Shown here piece by piece: positions 1 through 10,712 of a stretch of 64,000 bases of DNA. The notes under the pieces are model-generated. The model was not told the DNA's origin. It did no database searches and saw only the letters and a list, made by a program, of their open reading frames with translations. The translations under genes were made by a program, and so were the position numbers. The stretch lies in contig JAISAO010000031.1 in the NCBI GenBank assembly GCA_031266665.1, positions 30,983-94,982 on the forward strand, written 5' to 3'. This stretch comes from Propionibacteriaceae bacterium (GTDB taxonomy: Bacteria; Actinomycetota; Actinomycetes; Propionibacteriales; Propionibacteriaceae). Position 1 is the first letter of the stretch. Every line of letters begins with the position of its first letter.

Positions 1-1
1 G

Positions 2-580
2 TCCGTCACCTTCGGCACCGCCTCCGTGGTGGCCAACGCCGGCATCATCAAGAAGATCCACCTGCCGCGCGAGGTCTTCCCGCTGGCCAGCGTCGGTTCG
101 GCCCTGTTCAACTTCGGCGTCCAGTGCGTCATCCTGCTGGCCGCCGTCTTCGTCCTGGGGGGCGGCGTCAACCCCTCCGGCCTGGGCTATGTGCCGCTCG
201 GCGTGCTGGTCGTCCTGGTCTGGGGCACGGCCTTGGCCATATTGCTCTCAGCCTTGAATGTCTATTTGCGCGATGTCCAGTTCTTGGTCGAGGTCGCCTT
301 GATGGTCGGCTTCTGGGCCTCGCCCATCGTCTACTCCTGGAAGCAGGTGGCCGAGTCCCTGGTCAACCATCCCTGGGTGGCCGAGGTCTACGCCTCCAAC
401 CCGGTCACCCTGGCCGTCTTCGGCCTGCAGCGGGCGCTGTGGTCGGGCGGGGTCGACATGCCCTGCCCCAGCCACCTGGCGGCCCGGCTGCTGATCGTTC
501 TGGCGGTCGGCCTGGTGGCCCTGTTCTTGGCCCAGCGGGTGTTCGACCGCCTACAGCGCGACTTCGCCCAGGAGCTGTGA
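2..580 (+). CDS. wzm: ABC-2 type polysaccharide export permease (Wzm-like), 5' end outside window
   Basis: C-terminal part (about 192 residues) of an integral membrane permease that with the next gene would export an undecaprenyl-linked glycan. The reading frame is open from base 2, and the first residues (SVTFGTASVVANAGIIKKI) fit the interior of this family, so the start lies upstream of the window. The KIHLPREVFPL segment resembles the cytoplasmic KV(Y/F)FPRE motif of O-antigen and teichoic-acid ABC-2 permeases. Four hydrophobic segments follow, ending in a short basic tail. The stop TGA overlaps the ATG of the ATPase gene (TGATG), so the two are translationally coupled. The family is confident; the exact glycan is unknown. 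Confidence 0.88.
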   Translation, partial: SVTFGTASVVANAGIIKKIHLPREVFPLASVGSALFNFGVQCVILLAAVFVLGGGVNPSGLGYVPLGVLVVLVWGTALAILLSALNVYLRDVQFLVEVALMVGFWASPIVYSWKQVAESLVNHPWVAEVYASNPVTLAVFGLQRALWSGGVDMPCPSHLAARLLIVLAVGLVALFLAQRVFDRLQRDFAQEL

Positions 581-1881
581 TGGCTCTCACAGCGGTGGTG
601 GCCCAGAACCTGGTCAAGAGTTTCACCATCCGCAAACAGAAGTCGCTCAAGGAGAACATCGTCAACGCCCGCCGGGGGCGGGCCTTCGCCGAGCGTTTCC
701 GCGCCCTGGACGACATCTCCTTCCAGATCACGGCGGGCGAGTCGGTCGGGCTGGTGGGACCCAACGGCTCGGGCAAGTCGACCCTGCTCAAGATCGTCGG
801 CGGCATCCTGGCGCCGAACCAGGGCCGGGTCCAGGTTCGCGGCCGGCTGGCGGCCCTGCTGGAGTTGGGGGCCGGCTTCCACCCCGACCTGTCGGGGCGG
901 GACAATATTTACCTCAACGCCTCCCTGTTGGGCCTGTCGCGGGCCGAGACCGAGCGTTATTTCGCCGACATCGTCGACTTCTCCGGCATCCCGGACTTCA
1001 TCGACACCCAGGTCAAGTTCTACTCCTCCGGCATGTACGTCCGGCTGGCCTTCGCCGTGGCGGTCCACGTCGACCCCGACATTTTGCTGGTGGACGAGGT
1101 TCTGGCCGTCGGCGACGAGCCCTTCCAGGCCAAGTGCATGGACAAGATTCGCCAGTTCAAGCAGGAGGGGCGGACCATTGTCTTCGTCAGCCACTCCACC
1201 GCCCAGGTGACGGCCGTCTGCGACCGGGCCATCGTCTTGGAGCACGGCCGGATTGTCGAGGACGACACCCCGCTGATCGCCCTGGGCCGGTTGCGCCAGG
1301 CCTATCAGGGCCAGATCGAGGCCACCCGCCAGGCCGACGCCGGATCGGGCGACGGCCGCGCCACCATCGCCTCGGTCCGCCTGTCCAGCCCCGGGTCCTA
1401 CGACTACGCCGGTTTCGACGTCGTCGGCCGCCCCGGGCTGACCTTGGAGGCGCGTTGCGAGATCGACTTCGACCAGCCCGTCCCCGGCTGGTCGGCCGAC
1501 CTGTCGATCGAGACCACGCTGGGCGACCCCCGTTTGCTGACCGACTCGCGCGACTGCCTGAAGATGGACCTGCCGGCGGCGGCCGGCCGCCAGGGGCTGG
1601 TCTGGCGACTGCCCGACCTGAGGCTGGGCGAGGGCGATTACGTGGTCAACCTGGCGGTCCGCGACCAGGCCGGCGTCCGTTTGGACGTCCGCTCCCGGGC
1701 GGCCATGTTCGCCATCCGCCGGGCCGATCTATCACGCGGCCCGGTCTATTCCGAGGCCACCCTCGAACTGGTGGCGCCCCAACCCGCCCCGCCGGCTCCC
1801 GCGACCGCTTCCCAGGCGGGGGCCGCAGACGGTTCGAGCCCGGCGGCCGAGCCCGAAGAGAGGGCCGGCGGCCGCCCGTGA
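580..1881 (+). CDS. wzt: ABC transporter ATPase for polysaccharide export with C-terminal glycan-binding-like domain (Wzt-like)
   Basis: 433-residue ATPase partner of the preceding permease. The Walker A motif GPNGSGKST lies near residue 60, the signature is YSSGMYVRLAFA, the Walker B is ILLVDEVLAVGDE and the switch region is FVSHS. The N-terminal ABC domain covers about residues 1-255. A further ~150 residues form a beta-rich domain (about 265-400) followed by an A/P/E-rich tail. In Wzt proteins such an extra domain binds the modified end of the exported glycan; here that role is inferred from position and composition. The ATG overlaps the permease stop, and the end overlaps the GTG of the glycosyltransferase, so all three are one operon. 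Confidence 0.9.
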   Translation: MALTAVVAQNLVKSFTIRKQKSLKENIVNARRGRAFAERFRALDDISFQITAGESVGLVGPNGSGKSTLLKIVGGILAPNQGRVQVRGRLAALLELGAGFHPDLSGRDNIYLNASLLGLSRAETERYFADIVDFSGIPDFIDTQVKFYSSGMYVRLAFAVAVHVDPDILLVDEVLAVGDEPFQAKCMDKIRQFKQEGRTIVFVSHSTAQVTAVCDRAIVLEHGRIVEDDTPLIALGRLRQAYQGQIEATRQADAGSGDGRATIASVRLSSPGSYDYAGFDVVGRPGLTLEARCEIDFDQPVPGWSADLSIETTLGDPRLLTDSRDCLKMDLPAAAGRQGLVWRLPDLRLGEGDYVVNLAVRDQAGVRLDVRSRAAMFAIRRADLSRGPVYSEATLELVAPQPAPPAPATASQAGAADGSSPAAEPEERAGGRP

Positions 1882-2894
1882 CCGACCCGCTGGTCTCCAT
1901 CATCGTGCCGGTCTACAACGGCGGCGCCCAGTTGGCGCGCTGCCTGACCACGATCTTGGCCCAGACCCACGCCGCCATCGAGCTGTTGCTGATCGACGAC
2001 GGCTCGACCGACGGCTCGGGCGCGGTCTGCGATCAGTTCGCCGACCGCGACCGGCGGGTGCGCGTCCGCCACCAGGCCAACGGCGGCATCGGCCGGGCCC
2101 AGAACGCCGGCCTCGACGCCATGACCGGCGACTACGTCACCTTCTGCGACGACGACGACTTGATGAGCCCCCGACTGGTGGAGCGACTGCTGGCCGGATT
2201 GGTGGACTCGCGGGCCGATATGAGCCAATGCCGCTGGGCCAATATCGGCGCCTCCCAGGCCTGGGAGCGTTACCGCCGCGAGGCCGCCAGCCCGGCGCCG
2301 CCCGGCCGGGTGGTGGCCTTCGGCCAGCCGGCCGTGAAATACCAGACCATTTTCTCCAAGGCCAGTCGGCTGCGCCGCCGCGACGGCGAGTTCCAGTATT
2401 TCAACGAGGCCAACTGGGGGAAGCTCTACCGCAGTGGGCTGTGGGACGGCCTGCGTTTCCCCGAGGGTGTGGTCGCCCAAGACGTCTATGTGGCCACGGA
2501 GCTTTATCTCCGAATGGACCGCGCCGCCGCCCGGGACGACGTCTTGTATTACTGGCTGCAACACGCCGCCAGCCAAACCCACAGCTCGGCCCGCAGCCGC
2601 AGCTTCAGCTACCACCGGGAGACCCTGGACTGCGCCTTCCACAATATCGCCGTGGGCCGGGCGGCCGGCCTTTTCACCCTCCGCTCCCACTGCCAATTGG
2701 TCTTCGAGCAGGACCTGATCGCCCCCGCCGCCAGCAGCGCCGCCGAACGCGACCTGGCCCGGGACTACCGCCAGCGCTGCCGCCAGGCCCTGGCCGCCCT
2801 GACCCGGCGCCAGCGCCTACAGGTGCGCGCCGCCGCCGGCTGGCGCTCCTGGGAGACCCTGGTCTACAACCAGACCGTCCACCGGCGCCGCTAG
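1878..2894 (+). CDS. Family 2 glycosyltransferase
   Basis: 338-residue GT-A fold glycosyltransferase. It begins VTDPLVSIIVPVYNGG, has the nucleotide-binding DDGSTDGS, and then the metal-binding FCDDDDLMS near residue 90. The GTG start is chosen because it overlaps the wzt stop (GTGA) and gives the canonical SIIVPVYN N-terminus. With Wzm/Wzt and the nearby UDP-galactopyranose mutase it probably adds sugars (possibly galactofuranose) to the exported glycan, as GlfT1 does beside the mycobacterial Rv3781/Rv3783 exporter; that parallel is inference. Its TAG stop is formed by the terminal CTAG of the 163-bp inverted-repeat element that follows. Confidence 0.85.
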   Translation: MTDPLVSIIVPVYNGGAQLARCLTTILAQTHAAIELLLIDDGSTDGSGAVCDQFADRDRRVRVRHQANGGIGRAQNAGLDAMTGDYVTFCDDDDLMSPRLVERLLAGLVDSRADMSQCRWANIGASQAWERYRREAASPAPPGRVVAFGQPAVKYQTIFSKASRLRRRDGEFQYFNEANWGKLYRSGLWDGLRFPEGVVAQDVYVATELYLRMDRAAARDDVLYYWLQHAASQTHSSARSRSFSYHRETLDCAFHNIAVGRAAGLFTLRSHCQLVFEQDLIAPAASSAAERDLARDYRQRCRQALAALTRRQRLQVRAAAGWRSWETLVYNQTVHRRR

Positions 2895-3053
2895 ATGGTT
2901 AATTCCAAGGGCTGGGCGATGGATTCGCGCTCAGACGGCGGGCCGGCCAGGAAGAGGAGAGAGGCGATGTGTCGCATCGCCGACCGACGAGGACGCCGCC
3001 GGCGCGTCGTCTGGGCGTGAGGATGAGCCCATGGCTTGGAATTAACCATCTAG
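2891..3053. repeat. Repeat family A, copy 1: 163-bp element with 19-bp perfect terminal inverted repeats
   Basis: The element starts ctagatggttaattccaag and ends with its exact reverse complement, cttggaattaaccatctag (3035-3053). It fills the gap between two convergent genes (glycosyltransferase and glf), and the glycosyltransferase TAG stop lies in the left CTAG. The interior contains a purine-rich GAGGAGAGAGG tract followed by ATGTGTCGC, a possible 17-codon ORF. A close relative is found at 57632-57789 and a shrunken copy at 33796-33858. No transposase is present, so this is MITE-like. Confidence 0.9.
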
Positions 3054-3054
3054 T

Positions 3055-5450
<2,396 letters not shown>

Positions 5451-5456
5451 GCCGCC

Positions 5457-5462
5457 ACTCTA
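5457..5462 (-). promoter_or_regulatory. -10 box of leaderless dgt transcript
   Basis: TAGAGT on the minus strand, six bases before the GTG start of dgt. There is no Shine-Dalgarno between them. Confidence 0.5.
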
Positions 5463-5483
5463 ACCCAGCCCCGAGCCCTCAGC

Positions 5484-5591
5484 CCTAGTGGTCTGTCGCA
5501 CCTAAAATGTCGGACTCGCGGCACCGGACAACGCCGCCCCACACCTCGTCGGGCGTCTCCGCGTCAGTAACTTCCCTAACACGACACTAGG
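5484..5591. repeat. Possible mobile-element relic with short terminal inverted repeats
   Basis: The 314-bp gap between dgt and the L,D-transpeptidase gene holds no ORF. Bases 5484-5591 start CCTAGTG and end CACTAGG, a 7-bp perfect inverted repeat 108 bp apart. The first 16 bases, CCTAGTGGTCtGTCGC, recur with one difference at 44510 after moeA, suggesting ends of a degraded element. Family is unknown. Confidence 0.4.
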
Positions 5592-5726
5592 CCACCGTCG
5601 GTGGCCGAACGGCGCCCGTCCGGCCAAGACCAGAGCCTGGTTGGCGGTGTCATAACGGGATCGGGCCACGACCGCCAGCGGGAGTGAACCTGGGATCAGC
5701 CCAGAGCCGCCGTCAGCGCGCCCGGA

Positions 5727-5768
5727 TGGGGTCGCTCAATGATCGAGCAGCGGTGGACCGGGGCTCAG
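5727..5768 (-). repeat. Repeat family C, partial copy at the 3' end of the L,D-transpeptidase gene
   Basis: Read on the minus strand this is TGAGCCCCGGTCCACCG then CTGCTCGATCATTGAGCGACCCCA, matching the palindromic elements at 16687 and 39539. The L,D-transpeptidase TGA stop is the first codon of the repeat. Confidence 0.75.
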
Positions 5769-8365
5769 TCGTGGACCACCACTTTGGTGCCGATGGGGGC
5801 CCAGTCGTAGATCCATTTGGCGGCGTAGCCGGGCATGTTGACGCAGCCGTGCGACACTCGCATCCCCCAGGTCCCCTGCCAGGTGTTCCAATCGGCCTCG
5901 TGGAAGGCGATGTCGGCGTTGAAATAGCTCACCCAGGTCACGGGGGTGGCGTACTCATAGCGACCCTCGACCTGGCCTGTGCCGCCGCGCATGGTCTGCT
6001 TGTCAAGTTTGAACCAGATGTAGAAGGTGCCGTCGGTGGTCTCGTACTGGCCGCCCCGGCCGATCGAGACGGTGAAGGAGTTGACCTCGGTGGTGCCCTC
6101 GTAGGCCGTCACTCTGAAAGTAGACTTGTTGACGTCGATCCACTTGGCGCCGCCCGGCTGGTCGAAGTTGGTCGGCGGCAGGCGGGTCTCCTCGCCGGCC
6201 GGCTGCTCGACCAGCGGCACCGTGTAGACCAACTCCCGGCCCTCGGCCAGCGCCTGGCCCAGCTCGGCCATCACCCCCGTCATGTCGGACACGACGTAGC
6301 CCTCCCGGCCCCATTCGATGCCCAGCACTGTGTCCGGATTGTTCGGGTCGAGGACGTTGACCGTCGGCTCCATCGGGGTGCCGACATGTTGGTTCAGGGT
6401 CGCTTCCAGCTCCGCCTGGGCGGTGGCGGCGTCAAAGCCGACGTCATAGCCCTCGGCGGTGGGGGTGACGGTGGTCCAGCGGGCGATCTCGGCCGGGGTC
6501 AGGTCGTAGTGGCGCTCGGCCCAGCCGCTCAGCCCGTTGGTGAGGCTGACTTTGACCGCCAGGCGGGCGTTGGCGGCGGCGGCGGCCTGGGCGGCGGCAG
6601 CCTCGCTGTGGACCGGCGGCGCGTCCAGGGTCTCGACCTCGATCGACTCCGTCTCCGGCTGTCCGGCGGCCTGACGTTCCAACTCGTCCACCACCGCGGT
6701 GGCGTCGGCCCGTTGCCCGGTCTTCCCCGGGGAGACCACGAATTGGCCGGCCTCGGCCTGGTAGACCACGCTGGGCTCGACCGTCTCCTCGTCCGGATTG
6801 ACGAATTGCTGGTCGAGGTAACGCTCCAAATCGTCCTGGCCGACGATCAGGCTGGCTGGGGCGGGCTTGACCTCCCAGGGGTTGAAGGCCACCCAGGGAC
6901 GGTCATCATTGCCTTGGGCCAAGACGGCCGCGACCGTCGCCGGGAAGTCGATCTGGACGCCGAGGTCGTCGGCCGTGGCCTCGACCCGACGGCCGTCGTG
7001 GGTCAGGATCAGACTCAGCCCAGACTGGAGGGAGGCCAGCGTTTGGGTCAGCTGGCTGGCGTCCTGGCCGCTGACATCTTGGCCCAGCACGGTCACACCC
7101 GGTTTGGCCCGGGTGCCGAAGTAGTTCAGGCCGAAGGCGGTGGAGCCGACCAAGACCACCAGGACCACGGCCAGCGCCGTCAACCCGATGACGCGCCGCC
7201 GCTTGGGCCGCCGCCCGGGGTCTTTCCCCCGGGAGCGGCGGGGAACGCCCCGCCGACCCGGCGTCGGGCCTGTCGGCGGGGGCGGGCCGTCCGCTGAGGG
7301 CGAGTCGTTTGGGGAGGGCTGACTGTCCTGAGGGGACTGTCCGTCCTGAGGGAACTGGTCGTTTTGAGAGGACTGGCCGTCCTGAGGGAACTGGCCATCC
7401 TGCGAAGACAAGTCGTCCTGAAAGAGCTGGCCATCCTGGGGAGACGAGTCGCCCGGCGCGGGCGAGTCGCCCTGGGAAGACGGGTCGCCCTGGGAAGACG
7501 GGTCGCTTTGAGAGAGCGGGTCGCCCGGCGCGGGCGGGCCGACGACGCTCGTCGGCCCCTCTCCCCCGATCACCTCGGGAACGGCCGACCCGGCGGCTTG
7601 TGGGGCCTCCGAGTCCCAGGGAAGACTCTCTCCGGCCGGCGGCTCCGGGACTCCGACGGCTGGCGCCTCCCCGGACGGCCCGGACTCCTCGGCCGCTGCC
7701 TCAGCCCCACCCGGCGGCGTCTCAGCCGTCGGGACAACGGTCTGGTCGGACGACGGCAACGGCGCGGCCGGATCGGCCGCGGGCGGAGCGGCCGGCGCCA
7801 CAGCCGGAGCGGGGAATGGTGGCACGGCTGGCTCGGGGTGCGGCGGGGCGGGCGGGACCACGGCCGGAGCGGACAGCGGGGCGGCCGCAGCCGAGGCTTG
7901 GTCTAAGAACGACGGCGCGGCCTGGCCGAAGTGGTCGAGCGGCGGCGGCGACACGGCCTGATCGAAAGACGGCGCGGGCGGGACCACAGCGGACGGGACA
8001 ACAGTCTGGCCGGGAGACGGCCTGGCGGCCTGATCGGCCGGCGGCCTGGCCCACACCGGCACTCTCGACTGGGCGGGGAGGGCGGCCCCGAAGCTCTCAG
8101 GAGCGGTCGCCCCAGCGGTCGCGTGAGCCGAGCCGTCGCTCTGGGGGGCCGAGCCGCCGGTCTGACCGTCGCTCTGGGGGGCCGAATCGCCGGCCGCGGG
8201 GAGATGGGCCGAGAAGATGGGCGCCGACCCGGATCGGCCGGCCGCGACCGGGGGGAGCGGGGTCGCGGGGTGGCCGCCGACCGGGAAAGACCCGGTCCGG
8301 CTATAGTCGTCAGGCACAGCCTCGGCTGGCTCGACGCCGGCCGCCTGAACGTCATCGCGGTCCAA
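5765..8365 (-). CDS. Large membrane-anchored L,D-transpeptidase with low-complexity N-terminus
   Basis: Predicted 866-residue peptidoglycan cross-linking enzyme. The C-terminal YkuD domain (about 740-866) contains the catalytic SHGCVNM motif, with Cys near residue 839. It is preceded by a region like the peptidoglycan-binding PG_binding_4 domain (about 460-590). A single membrane helix lies near residues 390-415, after a basic KDPGRRPKRRR stretch, so the N-terminal ~390 residues should be cytoplasmic. That part is P/A/S/Q-rich, with imperfect repeats of the kind (F)PQDGQSSQND near 310-350. A TTG start at 8365 is chosen because AAGGAGG lies eight bases upstream; earlier in-frame starts lack a site. 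The enzyme class is secure; the purpose of the long cytoplasmic part is unknown. Confidence 0.88.
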   Translation of the reverse strand: MDRDDVQAAGVEPAEAVPDDYSRTGSFPVGGHPATPLPPVAAGRSGSAPIFSAHLPAAGDSAPQSDGQTGGSAPQSDGSAHATAGATAPESFGAALPAQSRVPVWARPPADQAARPSPGQTVVPSAVVPPAPSFDQAVSPPPLDHFGQAAPSFLDQASAAAAPLSAPAVVPPAPPHPEPAVPPFPAPAVAPAAPPAADPAAPLPSSDQTVVPTAETPPGGAEAAAEESGPSGEAPAVGVPEPPAGESLPWDSEAPQAAGSAVPEVIGGEGPTSVVGPPAPGDPLSQSDPSSQGDPSSQGDSPAPGDSSPQDGQLFQDDLSSQDGQFPQDGQSSQNDQFPQDGQSPQDSQPSPNDSPSADGPPPPTGPTPGRRGVPRRSRGKDPGRRPKRRRVIGLTALAVVLVVLVGSTAFGLNYFGTRAKPGVTVLGQDVSGQDASQLTQTLASLQSGLSLILTHDGRRVEATADDLGVQIDFPATVAAVLAQGNDDRPWVAFNPWEVKPAPASLIVGQDDLERYLDQQFVNPDEETVEPSVVYQAEAGQFVVSPGKTGQRADATAVVDELERQAAGQPETESIEVETLDAPPVHSEAAAAQAAAAANARLAVKVSLTNGLSGWAERHYDLTPAEIARWTTVTPTAEGYDVGFDAATAQAELEATLNQHVGTPMEPTVNVLDPNNPDTVLGIEWGREGYVVSDMTGVMAELGQALAEGRELVYTVPLVEQPAGEETRLPPTNFDQPGGAKWIDVNKSTFRVTAYEGTTEVNSFTVSIGRGGQYETTDGTFYIWFKLDKQTMRGGTGQVEGRYEYATPVTWVSYFNADIAFHEADWNTWQGTWGMRVSHGCVNMPGYAAKWIYDWAPIGTKVVVHD

Positions 8366-8394
8366 CGACCACACCTCCTTCACAGCGGTTACCC

Positions 8395-8400
8395 ATTGTA
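8395..8400 (-). promoter_or_regulatory. Candidate -10 box for the L,D-transpeptidase gene
   Basis: TACAAT on the minus strand, about 30 bases before the TTG start. No convincing -35 is seen at the right distance. Confidence 0.35.
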
Positions 8401-8485
8401 CCGAACAGATCTGACAACCCACTAAGATCGCGCGCCCGTCGGCCCGGGCCGGCGGGCGCCGCTGGAGCTCGAACGGCCGGGCCGG

Positions 8486-8514
8486 TTGATTCCGGGCGGC
8501 TGAGATGGCATCGT
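8486..8514 (+). promoter_or_regulatory. Candidate promoter for the EF-G-like gene
   Basis: TTGATT, a 17-base spacer, then CATCGT, ending seven bases before the ATG at 8522. No Shine-Dalgarno is present, so the transcript would be leaderless. Confidence 0.35.
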
Positions 8515-8521
8515 TCCGTCC

Positions 8522-10615
8522 ATGGCTTCACTGGCGAACGCATCAGACCTGTCCCCGATCCGCAATGTCGTCCTGGTCGGCTCCAGCGGCTCGGGCAAAA
8601 CCACCTTGTTCGAGCATCTGCTCAAGTCGCGCCTGGCGGGCTACCGGGGCGAGAAGGCCGACCCGGAGCGAATGGCGGCCCTGGCCGTGGCCTCGATCTC
8701 AGTCGGCTCGACCACGGTGACCCTGCTCGACGCCCCCGGCCACCCCGACTTCGTGGGCGAGCTGCGGGCCGGCCTGCGGGCGGCGGACGGGGCCGTCTTC
8801 GTGGTCTCGGCCTCGGACGGCGTCGACGCCGTGACCGAGACCCTGTGGCGGGAGTGCGAACAGGTGGGGATGCCCCGGGCCATCGCCTTGTCCAAGCTGG
8901 ACGACGGCCGCACCAGCTTCGCCGAGGCCCTGGACGGCCTGCAACAGGCCTGGGGCCAGGCGGTGCAGCCGGCCTACGTCCCCATCATCGAGGGCGAGAC
9001 CATCCGGGGCAACCTGTCACTGGTCTCCCAGGCGGTCCACGACTACGCCTCCGGCCAGCGGCGGCGGCGCGAGGCCCGAGCCGACGAGCTGGCCACCATC
9101 GCCGATTACCGCAGCTCCTTGATCGAGGGCATCATCCAGGAGTCCGAGGACGACGAGCTGATGGACCGCTATCTGGAGGGCGACAACCTCAAGGCGGACG
9201 AGCTGGTGGCCGACCTGACGCGGGCCGTCTACAAGGGCCATTTCTACCCGGTGGTGCCGATCAACTCCTTGGACGACGTCGGCTTGGAGGAGTTGTTGAC
9301 GGTGGTCAAGAACTCCTTCCCCGTGCCCAGCCGGCGCCGTTTGACCGTCGCCACAGTCAATCGCGGCGTGGTGGACGAGGTCACGGTCGAAACCGGGGAC
9401 CCGGCCGGGCCGCTGCTGGCCCAGGTCATCCGCTCCACCTCGGACCAGTTCGCCGGCCGCCTCTCCTTGGTACGGGTCTACTCCGGCGTCCTCAAAACCG
9501 ACGACGTCATCACCGTCTCGGGCCACCGCGGCCTCTTCGGCGGCCAGGCCGACCCGGCCCACCCCGACCACGACGACAACGAGAAAGTCGGCCCGCTGTC
9601 GCTGCCGGACGGCCTGGAGACTAGGCCCGTGGCCCAGGTCGAGGCCGGCCAGATCGCCTTCGTGGGCAAGCTGGCCCGGGCCGAGACCTCGGACACCTTG
9701 GCCCCCCGTGACAAACCGTCCCTGATCCGGCCCTGGAACCTGCCCGAGCCCTTGCTGCCGGTGGCGGTGGTGGCGGCCAGCCGCAACGACGAGGACAAGC
9801 TGCCGGCGGCCCTGGCCCGGTTGGCCCTGGAGGACTCCGCCGTTAGGATCGAGCGGACCGAGACCGATCAGACGGTGCTCTGGACCATGGGCCAGGCCCA
9901 CGCCGACCTGTTGCTCAACCGCTTGCGCCAGCGTTACGGCGTCAACGTCGCCCAGCAGCCGATCAAGGTGGCCTACCGCGAGACCTTCGTCGCCCCGGCG
10001 GCGGCCGAGTACACCCACAAGAAACAATCCGGCGGCCACGGCCAGTACGGCCGGGTCTCCTTGGAGATCGAGCCGCAGCCTCGGGGCGAGGGCTTCGTCT
10101 TCGCGGACCGGGTGGTCGGCGGGTCCGTCCCGCGCCAGTTCATCCCCTCGGTCGAGAAGGGGGTGCGAGCCCAATTGGACAAGGGGATCATCGCCGGCTA
10201 CCCGGTGGTCGACCTCAAGGTGTCGCTGGTGGACGGCAAGCACCACCCGGTCGACTCCTCCGACATGGCCTTCCAACTGGCCGGCTCGATGGCCCTTCGG
10301 GCCGCCGCCAAACCCGGCTTGGTGGCCCTGCTGGAGCCGATCGATCTGGTCACCATCGTGGTGGGCGAGCAGTACTTGGGCGCGGTCATGACCGACATCT
10401 CGGGGCGCCGGGGCCAGATGCTGGGCTCGGACTCGGACGGCGAGCACCGGGCCGTCATCCGCGCCCTCATACCCCAATCCGAGTTGTCGAAGTACGCCAT
10501 CGACCTGCGCGGCCTGGCCCAGGGCTCGGGCTCCTTCGCCCGGACCTTCCACGGCTACGAGCTACTGCCGCCCCAACTGGCCGAAGCCGTCGTCGCCGCC
10601 AGCAAGGAGAAGTAG
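8522..10615 (+). CDS. fusA2: Elongation factor G-like GTPase (EF-G2 type)
   Basis: 697 residues with the full EF-G domain order: G domain, beta-barrel II, and domains III-V ending in an EFG_C-like region. The P-loop is GSSGSGKTT (about 20-28), G3 is DAPGHPDF, and G4 is SKLD rather than the canonical NKxD. Domain IV carries KKQSGGHGQYGRV, and domain V carries EPIDLVTIVVGEQYLGAVMTDISGRRG. These features match actinobacterial EF-G-like paralogues, not the translocase fusA, which normally sits in the rpsL-rpsG-fusA-tuf operon. The cellular role of EF-G2 is not established, and the altered G4 motif may change nucleotide choice or turnover. Confidence 0.9.
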   Translation: MASLANASDLSPIRNVVLVGSSGSGKTTLFEHLLKSRLAGYRGEKADPERMAALAVASISVGSTTVTLLDAPGHPDFVGELRAGLRAADGAVFVVSASDGVDAVTETLWRECEQVGMPRAIALSKLDDGRTSFAEALDGLQQAWGQAVQPAYVPIIEGETIRGNLSLVSQAVHDYASGQRRRREARADELATIADYRSSLIEGIIQESEDDELMDRYLEGDNLKADELVADLTRAVYKGHFYPVVPINSLDDVGLEELLTVVKNSFPVPSRRRLTVATVNRGVVDEVTVETGDPAGPLLAQVIRSTSDQFAGRLSLVRVYSGVLKTDDVITVSGHRGLFGGQADPAHPDHDDNEKVGPLSLPDGLETRPVAQVEAGQIAFVGKLARAETSDTLAPRDKPSLIRPWNLPEPLLPVAVVAASRNDEDKLPAALARLALEDSAVRIERTETDQTVLWTMGQAHADLLLNRLRQRYGVNVAQQPIKVAYRETFVAPAAAEYTHKKQSGGHGQYGRVSLEIEPQPRGEGFVFADRVVGGSVPRQFIPSVEKGVRAQLDKGIIAGYPVVDLKVSLVDGKHHPVDSSDMAFQLAGSMALRAAAKPGLVALLEPIDLVTIVVGEQYLGAVMTDISGRRGQMLGSDSDGEHRAVIRALIPQSELSKYAIDLRGLAQGSGSFARTFHGYELLPPQLAEAVVAASKEK

Positions 10616-10647
10616 CGCCGCAGGGCGCCTCCCCGCCCCCAGACTCA

Positions 10648-10677
10648 TCGTCATCCCGGACTCGATCCGGGATCTCG
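10648..10677. repeat. REP-like palindrome after the EF-G-like gene
   Basis: tcgtcATCCCGGActcgaTCCGGGATctcg, a hairpin of nine base pairs. A second copy is at 58994-59021. Such ATCCCGG...CCGGGAT palindromes are common interspersed repeats. Confidence 0.7.
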
Positions 10678-10699
10678 TCCCATGCCTGAGATCAGGGCT

Positions 10700-10705
10700 T
10701 AGGCT
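10700..10705 (+). promoter_or_regulatory. -10 box of leaderless trmB transcript
   Basis: TAGGCT, seven bases before the GTG start. No Shine-Dalgarno is present. Confidence 0.5.
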
Positions 10706-10712
10706 GACCGGC

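Noticed and set aside
2960..3020. 17-codon ORF (MCRIADR...) inside repeat family A as a conserved peptide
   Set aside because: In copy 3 a one-base change shifts the frame after the first residues, so peptide conservation is not supported. The purine-rich tract is only two bases from the ATG.
5684..9624. Long plus-strand open frames across the L,D-transpeptidase and EF-G-like genes
   Set aside because: Antisense or shifted shadows with strongly biased Arg/Pro/Gly composition and no recognisable domain.
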